DNA of 56,234 nt from Sulfitobacter sp. (lineage in GTDB: Bacteria > Pseudomonadota > Alphaproteobacteria > Rhodobacterales > Rhodobacteraceae), in contig JAGXHE010000039.1 in NCBI GenBank assembly GCA_024636445.1, positions 1 through 56,234 of the forward strand. Reading direction: 5' to 3'. Of this stretch, positions 9,601-18,207 are shown piece by piece. The first letter of the stretch is position 1; every line of letters starts with the position of its first letter. The position numbers were made by a program, and so were the translations under genes. The notes below the pieces were generated by a model that searched no databases, was not told the DNA's origin, and worked only from the letters and a program-made list of their open reading frames with translations.

Positions 9601-9618
9601 TGTAAATTTAATCTGACA
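9601..9618 (-). promoter_or_regulatory. PpsR-type palindrome and putative bchG promoter
   Basis: TGTAAATTTAATCTGACA fits the TGT-N12-ACA consensus of PpsR/CrtJ. On the minus strand it covers a -10-like TAAATT (9605-9610), with TTGTAG 18 nt upstream as a weak -35. It ends two bases before the bchG start codon. Repression by occlusion of the -10 box is inferred. A shorter inverted repeat (CTTGT-N7-ACAAG, 9619-9635) lies next to it and does not fit the N12 spacing. Confidence 0.7.
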
Positions 9619-9683
9619 CTTGTCGAGTCTACAAGCGTAAACTATTCAGAGCGCATTTGCCGCCGGTTTGACTGCATCTTTGC

Positions 9684-10724
9684 CTAGCCTTTGGTCGCCC
9701 GAACCGTGTCGATCATCAGCTGGACGTTCTGAGGGTCGGCGTCGGGCGTGATGCCGTGACCAAGGTTGAAGATGTGCGGCCCGTTAGACAGCGCATCCAC
9801 GATGCGGCGGGTCTCGTCGACCAGCGCGTCGCCGCCGCTGACCATGTGCGACGAGGCCAGATTGCCCTGCACGCAGCCGCCGTTCTGGACGTGGCCGGCG
9901 GCCCATTCGGCGCTGATGCCGTCGTCCAGTGCGATGCAGTCGGCACCGATTACGGCGTGCAAGCCTGCGTATCTTTCGCCCGCACCACGGGGGAAAACGA
10001 TCACCGGAACGTCCGGGTGCGCGGCCTTTAATGCGGCGGTGATCCGGCGCAGCGGCTCTATCGAATAGCGGAGGAAATCGTCGCCAGTTAGCGAGCCTGC
10101 CCAGCTGTCAAAGACTTTGACGACTTCGGCACCCGCTTCGATCTGTGCTTTCAAGTAGCTGATGGTGGCTTCGGTAATCAGCTCGATAAGCTCATCAAAA
10201 AGCTCCTTATTTTCGGATTTCAGCGAGTGGGCCGGACCTTGATCCGGCGTGCCACGACCTGCGATCATATAGGTGGCCACGGTCCACGGAGCGCCTGCAA
10301 ATCCGATCAGGGTGGTCTCTTCGGGCAGCTCCTTGGTCAGGATCTTCAGCGTTTCATATATGGGGGCCAGGTGGTCGTGCACATCGCCCGCAGGCTTCAG
10401 CGCACTCAGCTCGCTGGGGGTCGTGATCGTCGACAGTCGCGGCCCTTCGCCGGTGACAAACCATACGTCGGCACCCAGGGCCTGCGGCAGTAGCAGGATG
10501 TCGGCGAACATGATTGCCGCGTCGAACCCATAGCGTCTGATCGGCTGCAACGTGACCTCGGCGGCCAGCTCGGAGTTGTAGCACAGCGACAGGAAGTCCC
10601 CCGCCTGCGCGCGCGTCGCACGGTACTCGGGCAGATAGCGTCCGGCCTGCCGCATCATCCAGATCGGAGGTGTCTCTGTCTTTTCGCCCGCAAGCGCACG
10701 GAGGATGGTTTTCTGGGATTTCAT
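9684..10724 (-). CDS. hemE: Uroporphyrinogen decarboxylase
   Basis: 346 aa, normal HemE length. The N-terminal [15 protein letters not shown] signature is present, as are [12 protein letters not shown] near residue 145 and the C-terminal [15 protein letters not shown]. It decarboxylates uroporphyrinogen III to coproporphyrinogen III, feeding both heme and bacteriochlorophyll. Divergent from hemC across a 99-nt spacer with one PpsR-type site. Lies 85 nt upstream of bchG on the same strand, but bchG seems to have its own promoter. Confidence 0.96.
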   Translation of the reverse strand: MKSQKTILRALAGEKTETPPIWMMRQAGRYLPEYRATRAQAGDFLSLCYNSELAAEVTLQPIRRYGFDAAIMFADILLLPQALGADVWFVTGEGPRLSTITTPSELSALKPAGDVHDHLAPIYETLKILTKELPEETTLIGFAGAPWTVATYMIAGRGTPDQGPAHSLKSENKELFDELIELITEATISYLKAQIEAGAEVVKVFDSWAGSLTGDDFLRYSIEPLRRITAALKAAHPDVPVIVFPRGAGERYAGLHAVIGADCIALDDGISAEWAAGHVQNGGCVQGNLASSHMVSGGDALVDETRRIVDALSNGPHIFNLGHGITPDADPQNVQLMIDTVRATKG

Positions 10725-10789
10725 TGCGCCACTTTCTTCTAAATTCAGTCAATCAATCATGTACCGCAACAAACCCGATACGCAACAGT

Positions 10790-10807
10790 TGTCAGGATAA
10801 GTTTACA
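10790..10807. promoter_or_regulatory. PpsR-type palindrome between hemE and hemC
   Basis: TGTCAGGATAAGTTTACA matches TGT-N12-ACA exactly. It is 66 nt from the hemE start and 16 nt from the hemC start, so one site could control both divergent genes. It overlaps a TTGTCA that could act as a -35. Binding is inferred from the consensus only. Confidence 0.65.
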
Positions 10808-10823
10808 TGTTTAGAGGTTGTAT

Positions 10824-11774
10824 ATGCGATATTCTCTGCCTTCCCCCGCCCAACCCTTGAACATCGGCACCCGTGGTTCGCCCTTGGCGATGGCCCAGGC
10901 CTTCGAGACGCGCGCGCGTCTGGCGGCGGCTTTCGACCTGCCGCCCGAGGCCTTTCACATCGAGGTGATTTCGGTCACCGGTGACCGCATACAGAACCGC
11001 CCGCTGAAAGAGATCGGGGGCAAGGGGCTGTTCACCCGTGAAATTGAACAAGCGTTGCTGGACGGGTCCATCGACATCGCCGTTCATTCGATGAAGGACA
11101 TGCCGGTCGCACAGCCCGGTGGGCTGCTGCTGGACACCTATCTGCCGCGTGAAGATGTGCGGGATGCGTTTATCGCGCTGAACGGTCGGCCATTGTCCGA
11201 GCTTGCCTCGGGCTGTGTGGTGGGCACATCCAGCTTGCGGCGTCAGGCACAGGTGAAACTGCGCCGTCCCGATCTGAAGGTTGTCGAGTTTCGTGGCAAC
11301 GTCCAGACGCGCCTGAAAAAGCTTGCCGATGGCGTGGCCGATGCGACGTTTCTGGCAATGGCGGGTTTGAACCGTCTGAACATGCACGAGGTGCCCAAGG
11401 TCGCGATTGCCGCAGACGATATGCTGCCTGCCATCGCGCAAGGGGCCATCGGAATCGAGCGGCGCGCGGACGATCTGCGGGCGGCTGACATGCTGGCCGC
11501 GATCCATCATGGGCCCACGGGTCAACGGCTGGCCGCCGAACGTGCGTTTCTGGCAGAACTTGACGGATCTTGCGAAACGCCGATTGCCGGATTGGCCGAG
11601 CTTGACGGTGGCAGCCTGCGGTTGCGCGGAGAAGTGCTGCGCCCTGACGGATCGGACGCGATTGGCGATGACATGACTGTCCCTGTCGAAGACGGCGCAG
11701 AGGCAGGGCGCATCATGGCGCGCAAGTTGCTGGCTGAGGCCGGGGACGGCTTCTTTGACTGGCGCGCTGCGTAA
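10824..11774 (+). CDS. hemC: Hydroxymethylbilane synthase (porphobilinogen deaminase)
   Basis: 316 aa. It polymerises four porphobilinogens into hydroxymethylbilane. The N-terminal LNIGTRGSPLAMAQA, the Arg-rich GTSSLRRQAQ and the dipyrromethane-cofactor Cys in ELDGSCETPIAGLAEL are all visible. I prefer the ATG at 10824, preceded by AGAGG; a TTG two codons upstream is less likely. bciA follows after 4 nt, so the two form an operon. Confidence 0.95.
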   Translation: MRYSLPSPAQPLNIGTRGSPLAMAQAFETRARLAAAFDLPPEAFHIEVISVTGDRIQNRPLKEIGGKGLFTREIEQALLDGSIDIAVHSMKDMPVAQPGGLLLDTYLPREDVRDAFIALNGRPLSELASGCVVGTSSLRRQAQVKLRRPDLKVVEFRGNVQTRLKKLADGVADATFLAMAGLNRLNMHEVPKVAIAADDMLPAIAQGAIGIERRADDLRAADMLAAIHHGPTGQRLAAERAFLAELDGSCETPIAGLAELDGGSLRLRGEVLRPDGSDAIGDDMTVPVEDGAEAGRIMARKLLAEAGDGFFDWRAA

Positions 11775-11778
11775 CGCC

Positions 11779-12750
11779 ATGGCGCTGACATCGGCAAAAC
11801 GCGTACTTGTGTTCGGGGCGACGGGCACGGCCGGACAAGGCGCTGTGCGCGCATTGATCGAGGCGGGTCATGCAGTTACCTGCGCTGTGCGCCGTGAACA
11901 ACCGGACCTTTTCGATGGATCGGTTCGACAAGTTTCTGTCGATCTCAGCCAGACGGAAAGCGGTCTGATGGACCGTTTCAAAGGCCAGCGGTTTGACGTT
12001 ATGGTATCTTGCCTTGCGTCGCGCACCGGCAGTCCGCGCGATGCGTGGGCGATAGATCACCTCGCACATCTCGAAGTTCTGAAGCTCGCGCAGCTTGTCG
12101 GGGCCACCCAGTTCATTCTGCTCTCGGCCATCTGCGTGCAAAAGCCGCTGCTTCAGTTTCAGTACGCCAAGCTGGCGTTCGAGGCGGCGTTGATCGCGTC
12201 GGGCATCACCTATTCCATCGTCCGGCCCACGGCGTTCTTTAAATCCTTGTCGGGCCAGATCGACCGGGTGCGGCAGGGCAAAGCCTTTCTGGTGTTTGGC
12301 GATGGCACTCTGACTGCGTGCAAGCCGATCAGCGATGATGATCTGGGTCGGTTTATCGCGGGGTGCATCGACGATCCTCAAAGGCACAATCAGATCCTGC
12401 CCATCGGTGGGCCCGGGCCTGCGATCACCCCATTGGATCAGGGCAACGAATTGGCACGGTTGCTGGGCAAGCCGGCAAAGTTCCGACATGTGCCTCTTGG
12501 GTTGCTGGATGTGATCGGCGGCGTTTTGCGCGCGGGCGGTCTGGTCAGCGCAAAGCTGCGGGACAAGGCCGATCTTGCCAGGATCGGGCGCTATTACGCC
12601 AGCGAATCCATGTTGGTTCTTGACCCAAAAACAGGGCGATACGGCGCCGACGCGACACCGTCTTTCGGCTCTGACACCTTGTTCGGCTACTACGCGCAGG
12701 TGATTGCCGGTGACCGTCACGTGCAACGCGGCGATCACGCGGTTTTCTGA
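11779..12750 (+). CDS. bciA: Divinyl (proto)chlorophyllide a 8-vinyl-reductase, NADPH-dependent
   Basis: 323 aa NAD(P)-binding protein of the atypical SDR/NmrA type, with the nucleotide motif VLVFGATGTAGQGAVRALIE at the N-terminus and SGITYSIVRPTAFFKSLSGQ near residue 145-165, both typical of BciA. It reduces the C8 vinyl group of (proto)chlorophyllide. An in-frame ATG at 11755 would overlap hemC; 11779 fits better. Converges with hemA with only 7 nt between stops. No terminator was seen there. Confidence 0.9.
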   Translation: MALTSAKRVLVFGATGTAGQGAVRALIEAGHAVTCAVRREQPDLFDGSVRQVSVDLSQTESGLMDRFKGQRFDVMVSCLASRTGSPRDAWAIDHLAHLEVLKLAQLVGATQFILLSAICVQKPLLQFQYAKLAFEAALIASGITYSIVRPTAFFKSLSGQIDRVRQGKAFLVFGDGTLTACKPISDDDLGRFIAGCIDDPQRHNQILPIGGPGPAITPLDQGNELARLLGKPAKFRHVPLGLLDVIGGVLRAGGLVSAKLRDKADLARIGRYYASESMLVLDPKTGRYGADATPSFGSDTLFGYYAQVIAGDRHVQRGDHAVF

Positions 12751-12757
12751 AAAGGGC

Positions 12758-13978
12758 TCAGGCCACGTTGACGCTTTGCGAGATGGCGCATTGCTTCCAA
12801 AGAAATGTCAGCGCCGAAATCAGGTAATCAATGTCCGCGTCCGTGTGCAGCGGCGAGGGCGTGAACCGCAGACGCTCGGTGCCTTTGGGTACCGTGGGGT
12901 AGTTGATCGGCTGCACGTAGATGCCCCAGACGTCCATCAGGTAATCTGCCAGCATCTTGGTCTTGACCGGGTCGCCGATCATCACCGGAATGATGTGGCT
13001 GTCGTTGGCCATATGCGGAATGCCCTGATGATCCAGTGCGGCACGCAGGCGCGCGACCTGCCGCCGTTGACCAGCACGCTCGACCCCGCTTGTCTTGAGA
13101 TGTGCAATCGAGGTGCGGGCCGCTGCGGCCACTGCGGGCGGCAATGCGGTGGTGAAGATGAATCCGCTGGCGAAAGAGCGGATAAAGTCGCACAGCGCTG
13201 CCGATCCGGTGATATAGCCGCCGACGCAGCCGAACGCCTTGCCCAGTGTTCCTTCGATCAGAGTGATGCGATGGGCCAAACCCAGCTCTTCCGACACGCC
13301 GCCGCCGCGCGGGCCGTACATGCCGACGGCGTGGACCTCGTCGATATAGGTCATCGCACCGTATTTCTCGGCCATCTCGACAATCGCCTCGATAGGGGCA
13401 ATGTCGCCGTCCATCGAATAGACGCTTTCAAAGGCGACGATCTTGGGGCAGTTCGCCGGGATCGCGAGCAGCTTTTCCTCAAGGTCGGCCACGTCGTTGT
13501 GTTTCCAGATGACCTTGCGCGCCTTGGAATGGCGGATGCCTTCGATCATCGATGCATGGTTGCCTGCATCGCTGAGTATGACACAATTTTCCAACCGGCT
13601 GCCCAGCGTCGACAGCGATGACCAGTTCGACACGTAACCCGATGTGAAGATCAACGCTGCTTCCTTGCCGTGCAGATCGGCCAGTTCCTTTTCCAGCAGC
13701 AAATGATCGTGGTTCGTGCCGGAAATGTTGCGTGTCCCGCCTGCGCCCGCGCCGGTGCGCCGCACGGCTTCACACATCGCATCGACCACTTTGGGGTGCT
13801 GACCCATGCCCAGATAATCGTTCGAGCACCAGACCGTCACTTCGCGTTGTTCGCCGTCCACGTGGTTGGCCGCGCGGGGAAACTTGCCGCATTTGCGTTC
13901 AAGCTCGGCGAAATAGCGATAGTTGCCCTCTTTTTTCAGCTCATCAATCTGGTTCTGGAAAAGGGTGTCAAAGTTCAT
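12758..13978 (-). CDS. hemA: 5-aminolevulinate synthase
   Basis: 406 aa PLP enzyme condensing glycine and succinyl-CoA (Shemin pathway). It begins [20 protein letters not shown], carries the glycine-rich [15 protein letters not shown], the cofactor region [17 protein letters not shown] and the PLP lysine in [13 protein letters not shown]. Its start overlaps the end of puhE by 11 nt. It is therefore the last gene of the bchF-puh superoperon, tying ALA supply to photosynthesis expression. Whether another hemA copy exists elsewhere cannot be seen. Confidence 0.96.
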   Translation of the reverse strand: MNFDTLFQNQIDELKKEGNYRYFAELERKCGKFPRAANHVDGEQREVTVWCSNDYLGMGQHPKVVDAMCEAVRRTGAGAGGTRNISGTNHDHLLLEKELADLHGKEAALIFTSGYVSNWSSLSTLGSRLENCVILSDAGNHASMIEGIRHSKARKVIWKHNDVADLEEKLLAIPANCPKIVAFESVYSMDGDIAPIEAIVEMAEKYGAMTYIDEVHAVGMYGPRGGGVSEELGLAHRITLIEGTLGKAFGCVGGYITGSAALCDFIRSFASGFIFTTALPPAVAAAARTSIAHLKTSGVERAGQRRQVARLRAALDHQGIPHMANDSHIIPVMIGDPVKTKMLADYLMDVWGIYVQPINYPTVPKGTERLRFTPSPLHTDADIDYLISALTFLWKQCAISQSVNVA

Positions 13979-14774
13979 GGGACTGTCCTGTCTTTGTGGT
14001 CACGGGAAGCGATGGAAGCATCCAGCGCCAGAGTTTCGCATCGGGCAGCGGGATCACCATCAGCCAATGCTCAAGGGTTGCCAATGCCGCGAGTGCGGTC
14101 AGTAGAGAGAAACCGGCGATATAAGGGGCGGTTTCGGCCCCGATCAGAAGGGTGCCAAGATATACGGTGGTCAGGCTGAGCACCGAGATACCGATGCCAA
14201 AGACCGGCGTCGCATGGCCTTGGCGGAAATAGCTTTTGAGGTGCTGCAACCGCGCCGGTACAAATTCGGTATTGATGCGCGGGACGCCAAAAAACAGGTT
14301 CAGCTTGGCCGAGATGCGCGCGCCGAACAGGATCAGATAGGACCACAAAGCGACTTCGTTTTCCGCGCCAAAGGTGGCCACGGTCACGACCAGTACGCCG
14401 ATCAACAGCAGCAGCTCGTGATAGGATAATGTGTGCCACGCGCGTTCAAACCGTGCCCAGCCGGTCAGACCGACAGGGCAGGGGCGGCGTTCGGGGCCAG
14501 CGATGACCCCGGACAGAAACGCCAGTTCGATCCAGCCCCAGACAAGCATCACAGACAGAAAGGCGATGTAGACGTTCACCACTGTCATGGCCTGTGCAGA
14601 CACCACCAGCCCCGCCACGCCAGCGGCGAAAAGCGGGGTCGACAGCGCAACCAGCAAGCCGTGGTTGCGCGTCTTGGAACGGTCCGCCTTGCGCACGATC
14701 AGCAAGATGATTCCCGTAAAGAACCACCAGGCGAAAATTGCGAAAAGCGCTGCTATCCAGGGATTGCCCAGCAT
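13968..14774 (-). CDS. puhE: Photosynthetic complex assembly protein PuhE (DUF3623)
   Basis: 268 aa integral membrane protein with about seven or eight helices. Recognisable segments include the N-terminal [20 protein letters not shown] and [20 protein letters not shown] near residue 180. The family affects reaction-centre assembly and bacteriochlorophyll regulation; the biochemical role is unclear. The start ATG overlaps the acsF stop (TGATG), which rules out the longer upstream frame. The 3' end overlaps hemA by 11 nt. Confidence 0.9.
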   Translation of the reverse strand: MLGNPWIAALFAIFAWWFFTGIILLIVRKADRSKTRNHGLLVALSTPLFAAGVAGLVVSAQAMTVVNVYIAFLSVMLVWGWIELAFLSGVIAGPERRPCPVGLTGWARFERAWHTLSYHELLLLIGVLVVTVATFGAENEVALWSYLILFGARISAKLNLFFGVPRINTEFVPARLQHLKSYFRQGHATPVFGIGISVLSLTTVYLGTLLIGAETAPYIAGFSLLTALAALATLEHWLMVIPLPDAKLWRWMLPSLPVTTKTGQSHEL

Positions 14775-15913
14775 CAGTAGGCAGGCTGCATGCGGGGGTT
14801 GTCGGGCACGACATGCTTTTGCGCAGGGATCGTATAGAGCGCCACGAACGCATAGGTCGCCTTGGCCATGCCGCCGACGCGGGTAATCGTCCCGCCTATA
14901 CCGCCACGCTTCTTGCCGACCGCCACTTGCCGCGATGCTGCTTCCATACGGTCCAGATTGGGGCGCCAGCGCGGGTGGTCGATGTCCAGCGTCATTGGAA
15001 ATATCTGCTTGGAGATCTCGGAGGTTTTGCGGAATACTTCCTGCCCGTACCACGTGACGTCTACGCCAAGCGCTTCGTGGAACAAGGGCCGCTGGTGGTC
15101 ACGTACCCACATGGTCGAATAGACCGCTGTGAGAAAGAACTTGATCCACAGCTTGTTTGAAAATGACTGCGTCAGCTTGGGGTCTGTCTTCAGCAGCAGG
15201 GCAAAGGCCTCGCCGTGCGAGAACTCGTCGTTGCACCATTCGCGGAACCATTTGAAGATCGGGTGGAACCGCTTGTCGGGGTGTTCTTCGAGGTGGCGGA
15301 AAATGGTGATATAGCGCGCATAGCCGATCTTCTCGCTCAGGTAGGTCGCGTAGTAAATGAACTTGGGCCGGAAGTAGGTGTACTTCTTCTGCTGGGTCAG
15401 GAACCCCAGGTTCACCCGAACGCCCGCTTCGCGCAACGCGTCGTTGATGAAACCGGCATGGCGGGCCTCGTCGCGGGCCATCAGCTGGAACAGCGTGGTG
15501 ATGTCCACGTTCGACCCGCGCCGCTTCATTTCCTTGTAGAGCACGCAGCCCGAGAATTCGGCGGTGCACGACGAGATCAGAAAGTCGATGAACTCGGCCT
15601 TGAGCGCGGGGTCCATCCCCTCCCAATCCGCTTCCCATTCATCGGTCTTTTTGAAGTGTCCCTTGTTGGGGTCTGATTTCATCTGCGCAATCAGACTGTC
15701 CCATTCCTCGCGGACGGGGGTCACGTCGATCGAGTCCATTTCTGCAAAGTCGGTGGTGTAGAACCGCGGCGTCAGCAACGTGTTCTGCATGGCGATTTCG
15801 GTGGCGGCATCCGAGGTCATAACGCCTTGATCCAGCGCGTCCTGGGCTGCAATCGCCTCTTCGGCGGTGTTGGCATAGGCGGAATGGCTGGGTGTTTGGG
15901 TATGTGCGTTCAT
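14774..15913 (-). CDS. acsF: Mg-protoporphyrin IX monomethyl ester oxidative cyclase (aerobic)
   Basis: 379 aa diiron enzyme closing the isocyclic ring with O2. Diiron ligand motifs are visible: MARDEARHAGFIND near residue 150 and REWCNDEFSHGEAF near 225. I chose the ATG at 15913 with GAGGAGG eight bases upstream; it overlaps the stop of the preceding small gene (ATGA). Its presence makes the pathway oxygen-dependent; no bchE is in the window. Confidence 0.96.
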   Translation of the reverse strand: MNAHTQTPSHSAYANTAEEAIAAQDALDQGVMTSDAATEIAMQNTLLTPRFYTTDFAEMDSIDVTPVREEWDSLIAQMKSDPNKGHFKKTDEWEADWEGMDPALKAEFIDFLISSCTAEFSGCVLYKEMKRRGSNVDITTLFQLMARDEARHAGFINDALREAGVRVNLGFLTQQKKYTYFRPKFIYYATYLSEKIGYARYITIFRHLEEHPDKRFHPIFKWFREWCNDEFSHGEAFALLLKTDPKLTQSFSNKLWIKFFLTAVYSTMWVRDHQRPLFHEALGVDVTWYGQEVFRKTSEISKQIFPMTLDIDHPRWRPNLDRMEAASRQVAVGKKRGGIGGTITRVGGMAKATYAFVALYTIPAQKHVVPDNPRMQPAY

Positions 15914-16206
15914 GATAGGACCTCCTCGGAGAACGAAAATTCGCAAAGTTCCATGAACTCGAAATCACCCGTTGCGCGTGTCCACATCTGCTCGATTTTC
16001 GAGGCGCGGATGATGGTGGCGGTGCGGTCCTCGACGACCACCTCACCATAGGGCGCCATGATCTCGGCGCCATGTACCTGAACGGAATCACCGGGGTTCA
16101 CGACAGCCCCGTTGTTGAATTTCACATGCGCCGACAGCTCCTCGAAACGATGCGAGATCGTGACGGTGCAGGGCGCGGTTTCCTTTGATCTTGTCAGAAG
16201 TCCCAT
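15910..16206 (-). CDS. Small conserved protein between puhC and acsF
   Basis: 98 aa, soluble, no membrane helix. It starts MGLLTRSKETAPCTVTISHR and has a beta-rich centre (VVNPGDSVQVHGAEIMAPYG, VVVEDRTATIIRASKIEQMW). A gene of this size sits at this place in Rhodobacteraceae photosynthesis clusters, and I know no established function. The VNPGDSVQVHG stretch looks barrel-like, which would fit a binding or assembly partner of AcsF, but that is a guess. Overlaps acsF by 4 nt. Confidence 0.85.
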   Translation of the reverse strand: MGLLTRSKETAPCTVTISHRFEELSAHVKFNNGAVVNPGDSVQVHGAEIMAPYGEVVVEDRTATIIRASKIEQMWTRATGDFEFMELCEFSFSEEVLS

Positions 16207-16233
16207 TGATTTTATCCCTATTGGCTTAGTGGT

Positions 16234-16707
16234 TCAGTCGACCAGCCTGGCGAAAGCTGCGACATTGTCTTGGCCGTATCCGATCAGTTCGATCTTCCAG
16301 CCGGTGGTGTCATCAATTACGGCCACGATGCCGTTGGCGCGGCGCACGACACGCACCGGCGCGTCGGGGGCTGCGGCCTGAACGTTACGTTCGCGTTTGA
16401 CCGAGATCCAGACCACGTCAATGAATCCGGATTTGTTTTCGGTGGAATGGGCGATCTGGGTGCCGTTGCTGTCCAGCACTGCCACACCGTCGCTGCGCGA
16501 TCCGTCCAACGTAACCGAAATTTCACGCAGGATGTCGCTGTGGGGTGCAACCGACCCGACGGCACGACCGCTGAACGAGGCGTAGCTGACCAGAGCAAGC
16601 GTGGACAGCATCAGGGCGAACATGCCCTGCACCATGAATTTCGGCACCAGATTGCGGTGGGGGTGCTTCATCTGTTTGGAAAGTGCGTATGTTGTCTTGA
16701 TGTCCAT
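16234..16707 (-). CDS. puhC: Photosynthetic complex assembly protein PuhC
   Basis: 157 aa: a short cytoplasmic N-terminus rich in His/Lys, one membrane helix (about residues 26-46, MVQGMFALMLSTLALVSYAS) and a periplasmic domain ending in GYGQDNVAAFARLVD. This architecture matches PuhC, needed for optimal LH1/reaction-centre assembly. The ATG at 16707 follows CGGAG formed by the puhB end; the longer frame would lie within puhB. Confidence 0.88.
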   Translation of the reverse strand: MDIKTTYALSKQMKHPHRNLVPKFMVQGMFALMLSTLALVSYASFSGRAVGSVAPHSDILREISVTLDGSRSDGVAVLDSNGTQIAHSTENKSGFIDVVWISVKRERNVQAAAPDAPVRVVRRANGIVAVIDDTTGWKIELIGYGQDNVAAFARLVD

Positions 16708-16712
16708 TGTGA

Positions 16713-17360
16713 TCACTCCGCCGCAATCGCATCGGCCGCAGGCGCGGTCGCCGGGGTGATGCGGGTGATTTTGGGTTGGGAAACACGCGTTTCCGCCGCG
16801 TCGGCAAAGATTGCGGCCACACGGGCAGCATCGGGAATGGCGCGGAACGCGGGCTGTGTGCGGGTGATGTGCCACGGGCGCACATGCGGCCATGTCATCA
16901 GGTAGGACACGCGCGCATCGCCGATCATTTCAAATGTAATGGTGCCCAGACCGGATTTGCGCACCATCGCCTGTGCGTTGCCGATGCACACGAACGGCAG
17001 GTTCAGCGTCATGGTCAGAGCCGCACCAATGCGCATGCAGGCGCGTTTGTTGGTCAGGGTATAGACGGTGCTGCGTGCCTGAATCGCGGCAAGGCCCAAC
17101 AGCATCAGCCCGACGATCACGCCCGCCAGCAGAAACGGCAGTCCGTGCGCCATGGCAACGGTCAGCGACACATCGGCGCTTGAAATGATCACCCGCCCGA
17201 TGGCAAGCACCGCAAAGTAGCCCAGTACCCAATTCAGCTTCCATGCGTCCTTGGCCAGACGCAACGCATTGGGACTGCCTTGCCAAAGAATATGTTCGTC
17301 CGCTGGCAGTGCTTCGGGCAGTCCCCGAACGGGTTCGAAGTTGAAATCATCGTGGTCCAT
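16713..17360 (-). CDS. puhB: Photosynthetic complex assembly protein PuhB
   Basis: 215 aa with a PH-like/bPH2 fold and two membrane helices near residues 45-90. The start MDHDDFNFEPVRGLPEALPA followed by EHILWQGSP is typical of PuhB, which helps reaction-centre assembly. It begins 55 nt after puhA and is followed by puhC after 5 nt. Its frame is open upstream into puhA, but the family start is clear. Confidence 0.9.
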   Translation of the reverse strand: MDHDDFNFEPVRGLPEALPADEHILWQGSPNALRLAKDAWKLNWVLGYFAVLAIGRVIISSADVSLTVAMAHGLPFLLAGVIVGLMLLGLAAIQARSTVYTLTNKRACMRIGAALTMTLNLPFVCIGNAQAMVRKSGLGTITFEMIGDARVSYLMTWPHVRPWHITRTQPAFRAIPDAARVAAIFADAAETRVSQPKITRITPATAPAADAIAAE

Positions 17361-17415
17361 TTTCTGTGCCCCTTGTGTTGAAGCGCCGGGCCTTGGCTGA
17401 GGCCCGGCATGTTGG

Positions 17416-18189
17416 TTAAAGCTGTGTTTCCAGACGTGCGGGATCAGCATAAAGCGTGCCGCCGCCGTAGTAGGCCATGATCTTTTCTTCCTCGAGCAGC
17501 GTCACCTGATCGTTGCTCTTGTGCGTCGGCACACCGGCAAAATCGCCGCTGTAGATCGACCGCACGACCACGCGATTGCCTTTGATCTTGCAGAAGTTGA
17601 TCGGGATCAGCCGTATCTGGCCGGTGCCCTCGGGATTGAGATCGACGGTCAGAAAACGGACCATCTGCTCGGGCACGTCGATCCACATGTCGATGATGCG
17701 GCCGATGACTTCGCCGTCGCCTGCCACCACGGCCTTGCCCCGTGGATCACGTCCGCCAGAGATCTTGAAATCGGGCATGGAAGACATCGGTTTGATCTTG
17801 GGCAAGCCATGTGCGTCCAGTTCGGGAACGTCGCGGCGCGGTGCCCACGAGGCGGGGCCGACGCCGTCTATCATCGGATTGCCTGTCGGCAGGAACGGCG
17901 AGCCTGCAGTTTTCGATGTGGGTTCCAGTGCAATGTTGTCACGATCGCCGCGCTGGCCCGATGGGACCGTCACTGCGCCCCGACCGTGGGGCAGATGGAA
18001 CGTCTTGTCTTTCGGAACCGGAAACGGCCCCTGGTTCGGTGATGCGCCGCCAGCATCGTTTTCCAGCGGATAGCCTTCGCGCATGTTTTCGGTCTGCAGG
18101 TAATACACAAGCAGGGCAAAAAAGATCCAGAACATCCAGATCGCGGCGCTGGCCAAGTCAAAGTTTCCAAAAAATTCGGTGCCAACCAT
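17416..18189 (-). CDS. puhA: Photosynthetic reaction centre H subunit
   Basis: 257 aa. One N-terminal membrane helix (about residues 12-32) precedes REGYPLENDAGG and a cytoplasmic PRC-barrel with GEVIGRIIDMWIDVPEQMVR and RLIPINFCKI. Subunit H caps L/M and guides proton delivery to the secondary quinone. AAGGAG lies six bases before the ATG. Starts 18 nt after lhaA in the superoperon. Confidence 0.97.
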   Translation of the reverse strand: MVGTEFFGNFDLASAAIWMFWIFFALLVYYLQTENMREGYPLENDAGGASPNQGPFPVPKDKTFHLPHGRGAVTVPSGQRGDRDNIALEPTSKTAGSPFLPTGNPMIDGVGPASWAPRRDVPELDAHGLPKIKPMSSMPDFKISGGRDPRGKAVVAGDGEVIGRIIDMWIDVPEQMVRFLTVDLNPEGTGQIRLIPINFCKIKGNRVVVRSIYSGDFAGVPTHKSNDQVTLLEEEKIMAYYGGGTLYADPARLETQL

Positions 18190-18207
18190 AGGGATCTCCT
18201 TTTCAGA

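Noticed and set aside
9619-9635. CTTGT-N7-ACAAG as a second PpsR site
   Set aside because: Spacing between TGT and ACA is 7, not 12; kept only as a neighbouring inverted repeat.
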